From Nostoc sp. WHI (GTDB lineage Bacteria; Cyanobacteriota; Cyanobacteriia; Cyanobacteriales; Nostocaceae), in NCBI RefSeq assembly GCF_015714725.1, contig NZ_WBKM01000316.1:1-36050 (forward strand): a stretch of DNA of 36,050 nt, given 5' to 3'. Under the pieces are notes generated by a model. That model was not told the origin of the DNA. It made no database searches and saw only the letters and a program-made list of their open reading frames with translations. A program made the translations under genes and the position numbers. This document shows positions 32,027-36,050 of this stretch, piece after piece; position 1 is the stretch's first letter; every line of letters begins with the position of its first letter.

Positions 32027-32117
32027 AGGACTTACGCAAAACCACACGCTGTAGGGGCAATTCATGAATTGCCCCTACCTAAAAATCAGGGTTTTGGCTA
32101 TTGTTTGCGTAAGTCCT
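32027..32117. mobile_element. 91-bp MITE-like palindromic element
   Basis: Perfect 14-bp terminal inverted repeats, AGGACTTACGCAAA (32027-32040) and its complement (32104-32117). Inside is a perfect 28-bp palindrome at 32051-32078 centred on TTCATGAA with GTAGGGGC outer arms. No ORF. The compact, fully palindromic build and sharp ends fit a non-autonomous transposable element. A target duplication is not obvious. Confidence 0.7.
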
Positions 32118-32180
32118 GATACAGACAAAATTTTCAAGTACTTGAGTTGCTCAGTTTAAGCAAAGAATTGCTGGGGTGCT

Positions 32181-32206
32181 TAGGCGTAGCCCGTCGTAGA
32201 CATTGC
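32181..32206. repeat. dispersed GCGTAGCCC...GACATTGC element
   Basis: A diverged copy of the repeat at 4962 and 20591, between the MITE-like element and the protease gene. Confidence 0.5.
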
Positions 32207-32275
32207 ACTATCTGTATTTTGAGAATTCCTCATAACAACATTTAAAAACAGCCTTTTACATAGGTGAATCTCGGC

Positions 32276-33913
32276 ATGAAACGAATCTGGAAGTCTCTAC
32301 TGCTAGCCTGTAACTGGGTAGTACTGTCAGTTGGGACATCGATTTTGATTATCCTGACACAACCAACAGCAAACATTTCAGCACAAGAACCTGCTGCGTC
32401 TACCACTGTTGAAACAATAAACTCACCCAGTTCAGAAACGACTAATATCCAAAAATTACGGGAAGCGCTACAACGTTCATCAACGCCAGAAGCTCCACAA
32501 CCTACCCCTGAAGTCGCTGAACCGAAAAAGCCAGATTTAGCGGAGGAACCTAAACTCAGTCCTCAAGAAATCGCCCGTCAGCTAAAATTTATCGAGGCGG
32601 ATAGGCTTTATCTGGCAGGACAAATCCCAGAAGCACAAAAGCTGTACCGCGAAATTAAAGAACCTTTTGCCAAAACAGATCCACCTCAAGAGCGCAAAGC
32701 AGCAATACTTGACCCCACGCAACTATCCCCAGGAGGTAAAGTTTACTGGCGGGAATCAGAGGCAGGGATAGTAACTAAGTTGCAAACAAGAACTTTAGTA
32801 CCACTGCAACTATTAGTTGAGCAGTATCCAGAATTTATCCCAGGTCATATTCGATATGCCGAAGTTCTCAAACAATACGATCGCCCCAAAGAAGCGTTAG
32901 ATATATTAGAACGCGCATCTTCCCTTTATCCAGATCAACCAGAATTAATTAAAGCGAGAATCACGGCGCTGGCTGGGGAGAAAAAATGGATGGAAGCGTC
33001 TTTAGCAGCGCGTCAATTTGCCATTCTTAACCCTCAAGATCCACAAGCACCTGAGTTTGCAAATTTAGCAGAGGAAAATCTCAAACGTTACAAATCACAT
33101 ATCCAAGCAGAAATTAGAGGCAATTTCATCGGTAATATTATCACAGGTGCATTGGGTTATGCCGTCACCGGCAGTTTGCTTGGGCCATTTACTGTCCTTG
33201 ACTCTAGCATCATGCTGCTACAAGGTGAAGAAGCCATAGGTGAGTCGGTGGCGAAGCAGGCAAAAAAACAGTTGAATGTGATTACAGATGAGGCTGTTTT
33301 GGGATACGTCAATGAAATCGGTCAAAAACTGGCAACAGTAGGAGGACGCAATGAGTTTAAATACGAATTCTTCGTCATCCCAGAGGAAAGTCTCAACGCC
33401 TTTGCATTACCTGGGGGTAAAATCTTCATTAATGCGGGTGCGATCGCTAAAACAAACTCAGAAGCAGAATTAGCTGGGTTAATCGGTCATGAATTATCTC
33501 ATGTAGTTTTATCCCACGGTTTTCAATTAGTCACCCAAGGCAACCTGATTTCTAACGTTACCCAGTATCTCCCTCTAGGCGGCACCATCGGTCAACTCTT
33601 TTCGCTCAGTTACAGCCGTGACATGGAACGTCAAGCAGATAACCTTGGCACACGCCTAATTGTTGCCACTGGCTACGCTGCTGACGGCTTGCGTAACTTA
33701 ATGGTGACACTAAAAAAACAACAGAAAAATTCTCTTCCCAGTTGGTTATCTTCGCACCCAGGCGGTGGTGAGCGAGTTAGTGATTTAGAAAACCTCATTA
33801 TCCGTAGTAGCTACAACCGTTACGCCTACGAAGGAGTGGGGCGTCATGCAGAAATTCAAGCACGGGTGAAGCAGCTACTCAAAGAAAAAAAAGCGAGAGA
33901 AGAAAAAAAATAG
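32276..33913 (+). CDS. M48 family metalloprotease with TPR-like region (BepA-like)
   Basis: 545 residues from ATG 32276. A signal or anchor segment (about 8-30) is followed by a Pro/Glu-rich linker and a helical TPR-like region (about 100-280) with QIPEAQKLYREI and YDRPKEALDILERASSLYPD. The M48 domain shows FALPGGKIFINAGAI, the zinc motif LIGHELSHVVLSHG and the third ligand in RDMERQADNLGTRL. A C-terminal SSHPGGGERVSDLE completes the BepA/YfgC pattern. Bacterial relatives degrade or assemble outer-membrane proteins in the periplasm. Here the TPR region precedes the protease domain, the reverse of E. coli BepA. A GTG at 32264 is in frame but less likely. The COP23-type gene follows after 78 bp. 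Confidence 0.9.
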   Translation: MKRIWKSLLLACNWVVLSVGTSILIILTQPTANISAQEPAASTTVETINSPSSETTNIQKLREALQRSSTPEAPQPTPEVAEPKKPDLAEEPKLSPQEIARQLKFIEADRLYLAGQIPEAQKLYREIKEPFAKTDPPQERKAAILDPTQLSPGGKVYWRESEAGIVTKLQTRTLVPLQLLVEQYPEFIPGHIRYAEVLKQYDRPKEALDILERASSLYPDQPELIKARITALAGEKKWMEASLAARQFAILNPQDPQAPEFANLAEENLKRYKSHIQAEIRGNFIGNIITGALGYAVTGSLLGPFTVLDSSIMLLQGEEAIGESVAKQAKKQLNVITDEAVLGYVNEIGQKLATVGGRNEFKYEFFVIPEESLNAFALPGGKIFINAGAIAKTNSEAELAGLIGHELSHVVLSHGFQLVTQGNLISNVTQYLPLGGTIGQLFSLSYSRDMERQADNLGTRLIVATGYAADGLRNLMVTLKKQQKNSLPSWLSSHPGGGERVSDLENLIIRSSYNRYAYEGVGRHAEIQARVKQLLKEKKAREEKK

Positions 33914-33991
33914 CTTTTTGATGAATCAAAAAACAGAATTATTCGTCACTTAAACTATCAATTCCCTACCTATTTCTACTGGAGGATGATT

Positions 33992-34774
33992 ATGTCATCA
34001 CAACTACTTCGATTTATGTCTTTGGGCATTCTTGGCTTATCTTTGTGCCTGGGTAATTTGGCAGCAATGGCGCAATATGATTCTACTGGCGATGGTGTAG
34101 TAGTACCGACAGTACCATCAGGTGGCACTTCAGCGCCAGTTCCAATAGACACATCAACAGGCGTACCACCTTCACCCTCAGCTGACGGTACAACTCGGTT
34201 TACCTGTCAGACTTACAATGGTCAGTACACTGTTATGTATCAGCCACAAAGTCAACCAGGACAATTCTTTCCTTGGGCGGCACCTGCGGCTTTGGGTGGT
34301 GGTTGGGAACCACAAAAACGTTGTGCAGCAATTGCCAGTCGCTTGGAACTTTATCGTCCAGATGGCTTACAAGAACTTCAGACATCTGTAGCAAATAACG
34401 AAAATATTGTCTGCGTCACAACTGAAGCTAACCCAACTTGTAGAATTGTGCTGACAGTACCCCCTGGAAAAGACGCCCTTGTGATCCGCAATAGCATTTT
34501 TCAGAATTTGACTACTGCTGATAGCGGACAGCAAACCGTAGCCGTTAACACTTATGGCGATCGCGCTAGAGGAGGAAACGAATTATATAATTTAGGACGT
34601 ACACTTCTAGGCAATGGCAATAATCGGGTTAGTTCATCCAGAGGTGGTATTAATCTGAAACCTTTCCTTGATCGCCAAGATGGTGGTACTGGAAATAATT
34701 TGCGGCGGGGAGTCGCAATTCGTCGTCAATCTCAACCTAACTCTGTTCGTCTAAATCCTGGTAAGTTCCGCTAA
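33992..34774 (+). CDS. secreted COP23-domain protein
   Basis: About 260 residues. A signal peptide (LRFMSLGILGLSLCLGNLAA, cut near AMA-QYD) is followed by a Thr/Ser/Pro-rich linker. A COP23-type domain then shows RFTCQTYNGQYTVMYQP, FFPWAAPAALGGGWEPQKRC, RLELYRPDGLQEL and ENIVCVTTEANPTCRIVLTV, with four cysteines. COP23 (circadian oscillating protein) was described in Cyanothece; its function is unknown. A perfect GGAGG at 33981-33985 touches the first ATG (33986), so ATG 33992 with 6-bp spacing is the better start. The tail after the domain is Gly/Asn/Arg-rich. It may share a transcript with the protease gene upstream. Confidence 0.8.
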   Translation: MSSQLLRFMSLGILGLSLCLGNLAAMAQYDSTGDGVVVPTVPSGGTSAPVPIDTSTGVPPSPSADGTTRFTCQTYNGQYTVMYQPQSQPGQFFPWAAPAALGGGWEPQKRCAAIASRLELYRPDGLQELQTSVANNENIVCVTTEANPTCRIVLTVPPGKDALVIRNSIFQNLTTADSGQQTVAVNTYGDRARGGNELYNLGRTLLGNGNNRVSSSRGGINLKPFLDRQDGGTGNNLRRGVAIRRQSQPNSVRLNPGKFR

Positions 34775-34856
34775 TGTTTGAATTACTTAACAGGTAAGAG
34801 CAATTTCGCCAAACTCAGAAGATATAGTTTTTTCTGTCACCGAAATACTGATTATA

Positions 34857-34882
34857 TTAAGGTGGGTAACAGCCCACCTTAA
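34857..34882. terminator. hairpin TTAAGGTGGG/CCCACCTTAA
   Basis: A 10-bp perfect stem with six-base loop between the convergent COP23-type and pentapeptide genes. No long T run, but the position and symmetry fit a bidirectional transcript end. Confidence 0.5.
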
Positions 34883-34973
34883 ATCATATGCCAGTCAAAG
34901 ACTTATCATTAAGACCGCAGGGGAAAAAGAACTTAAAAGTATTATCGTAGGGCTGAACTATTTAGTAATGAAA

Positions 34974-35921
34974 CTATTGTTTTGAGAGTCCTTTTACATC
35001 TTTTAAGATGGCATGACTCCAGTTAATATTGCTCTGTTCAGCATCTCTTAAGTCGGCACCACTTAAGTTGGCATTTGTTAGGTTGGCACCTCTTAAGTTG
35101 GCACTAGTTAAGTCAGCATTTGTTAGGTTAGCACCTCTTAAGTCGGCATCGGTTAAGTCGGCATTAATTAGGTTGGCATCGGTTAAGTCGGCATTAATTA
35201 GGTTGGCATCGGTTAAGTCGGCATTAATTAGGTTGGCATTACTGAGGTCTGCATTACTGAGGTCTGCATTACTGAGGTCTGCATTACTGAGGAGAACACG
35301 ACTTAGTTGAATACTGCTTAGTTTAGCGCCTTTCAAACTAGCATAGCTTAAGCTTAATTCAATAGAATCCCAGTTACTTATAAGTTCTGCATCGACTAGA
35401 AATCGTATAATAATACCTTTCCGTTCTCCATCTTTGTCAAGGCTACGCAGTGTAGTAAGCGTTCTTGCATATATTATATTTTTTATCAGTTCTAATAAAG
35501 GATCGTTGGGTTCTAGGGTATTTACTTTGTTATTAATCAGTAAATCTGATACACGGTCTAGATAACTTTGTAGTGCCTCCTCACGGAGAAAATTTATGTC
35601 TGCTACTTCTTTATCTTTGTGCTGAAGTTGATTACCTAGACACAAAAGCAGAAATGGAACTGCTAATAGTTCTAGAAAATCCCAAAGTGTTTTTCCAGAC
35701 TGATCTTCATCAGTGAAAGTAACCTTTTCAATGGAACCATTTTCTCCACCTTTTCTCTCTGTGCTCTTTTTTTTGATTGTGTCTTCTCCAATTCCAGTCC
35801 AGTCAGCCCATTTCCATGCCCAACTTTTGCTTGCTAAAACTGGAGAGACTAAAGATATTCCAGCAGTAATTACAGAGCCTAAGGCGACTCCTGCAATTAG
35901 TAAGCGCCAACGATTAAACAA
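34974..35921 (-). CDS. pentapeptide-repeat membrane protein
   Basis: 315 residues. The N-terminal membrane segment (about 6-30, LLIAGVALGSVITAGISLVS) and a second hydrophobic stretch (about 82-97, LELLAVPFLLLCLG) flank a Trp-rich loop. A helical region (about 100-185) and a pentapeptide-repeat domain (about 195-305) follow, with A(D/N)LxN units such as LSNADLSNADLSNANLINAD. Such repeats fold into a right-handed quadrilateral beta-helix used for protein binding; no activity is known for most cyanobacterial members. At DNA level part of the domain is near-identical tandem units, so its length may vary between strains. Confidence 0.88.
   Translation of the reverse strand: MFNRWRLLIAGVALGSVITAGISLVSPVLASKSWAWKWADWTGIGEDTIKKKSTERKGGENGSIEKVTFTDEDQSGKTLWDFLELLAVPFLLLCLGNQLQHKDKEVADINFLREEALQSYLDRVSDLLINNKVNTLEPNDPLLELIKNIIYARTLTTLRSLDKDGERKGIIIRFLVDAELISNWDSIELSLSYASLKGAKLSSIQLSRVLLSNADLSNADLSNADLSNANLINADLTDANLINADLTDANLINADLTDADLRGANLTNADLTSANLRGANLTNANLSGADLRDAEQSNINWSHAILKDVKGLSKQ
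35146..35280. repeat. tandem DNA repeats coding for pentapeptide units
   Basis: A 30-bp unit (GCATTAATTAGGTTGGCATC plus GGTTAAGTCG) is repeated exactly at 35161-35190 and 35191-35220, with partial copies either side. The 15-bp unit GCATTACTGAGGTCT then repeats three times at 35236-35280. Exact identity indicates recent expansion. Confidence 0.8.
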
Positions 35922-36050
35922 AGACGTTTCTCCCTTTGTACTGCTACTTAAAAGATATATATAGCAGTCCTAAATCATTTGTGAAAATTCTATATCTCTT
36001 TCTTCTTTCTTCCCTTTGTGTCCTTGGCGTTCTTGGCGGTTCGTTTCCTT
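35922..36050. other. window end, upstream of the pentapeptide gene
   Basis: No gene seen. It includes the presumed promoter of the minus-strand pentapeptide gene and a CCTTGGCGTTCTTGGCGG repeat of the kind common in Nostoc spacers. Confidence 0.4.

Noticed and set aside
33915..33932. TTTTTGATGAATCAAAAA palindrome after the M48 protease gene as a terminator
   Set aside because: AT-only stem with a very short loop; too weak to call, though it could contribute to transcript ending.

Overview
The window looks like chromosomal DNA of a filamentous, heterocyst-forming cyanobacterium of the Nostoc/Anabaena type. It carries pcyA, a PsbP-like protein, a TPM (Psb32-like) protein, cobH and a complete devB-devC-devA exporter set. 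It also has many GCGATCGC (HIP1) octamers and several classes of short dispersed repeat typical of Nostoc: 7-bp tandem runs, C6/G6 palindromes, GCGTAGCCCGCCGCAGGCATCGC-like elements and TAGAGACG palindromes. No rRNA, tRNA or CRISPR array was recognised.

Layout. 0.1-5 kb: AI-2E-type permease, pcyA, a graveyard of insertion-sequence ends with an orphan terminator, a small secreted protein, maf and a PsbP-like protein. 5.5-7.9 kb: an AT-rich island with a radical SAM protein divergent from a three-Cys-motif partner (TcmP) gene; tcmP is split by a -1 frame change exactly at an A_AAA_AAG heptamer. 8-14.5 kb: dapB with a small membrane protein gene, then a minus-strand run of a beta-helix protein, cobH, a TPM protein, DUF948 and YtxH envelope proteins and a coiled-coil membrane protein. 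14.6-18.5 kb: a zinc-uptake-like binding protein behind a candidate Zur box but lacking three of four expected metal ligands, a Uma2 nuclease, a DUF559 nuclease framed by inverted repeats, a 42-bp minisatellite and two damaged small genes. 18.6-20.9 kb: a large PhoD-like phosphatase with a dispersed repeat translated inside it.

21-25.6 kb is the devBCA operon behind a 1.1-kb leader with a GTA-N8-TAC (NtcA-type) site. 25.7-29.6 kb holds a coiled-coil membrane protein, a truncated HAD phosphatase, a NUDIX hydrolase, and an overlapping epimerase/DUF1611 pair resembling the DgcA/DgcN D-glutamate pathway. 29.8-32.1 kb is small accessory genes: an unknown protein bracketed by a duplicated 3' end of the DUF1611 gene, an overlapping DUF6972-like pair that looks like toxin/partner, a second Uma2 gene and a short palindromic MITE-like element. 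32.3-35.9 kb has an M48 protease with TPR-like region, a COP23-type secreted protein and a pentapeptide-repeat membrane protein.

The most unusual items are the radical SAM/TcmP pair with its in-phase slippery site, the metal-ligand-poor ZnuA-like protein, the DUF559 cassette whose last codons come from its flanking repeat, and the DUF6972-like two-gene unit. Family assignments rest on reading motifs by eye; no database search was possible.
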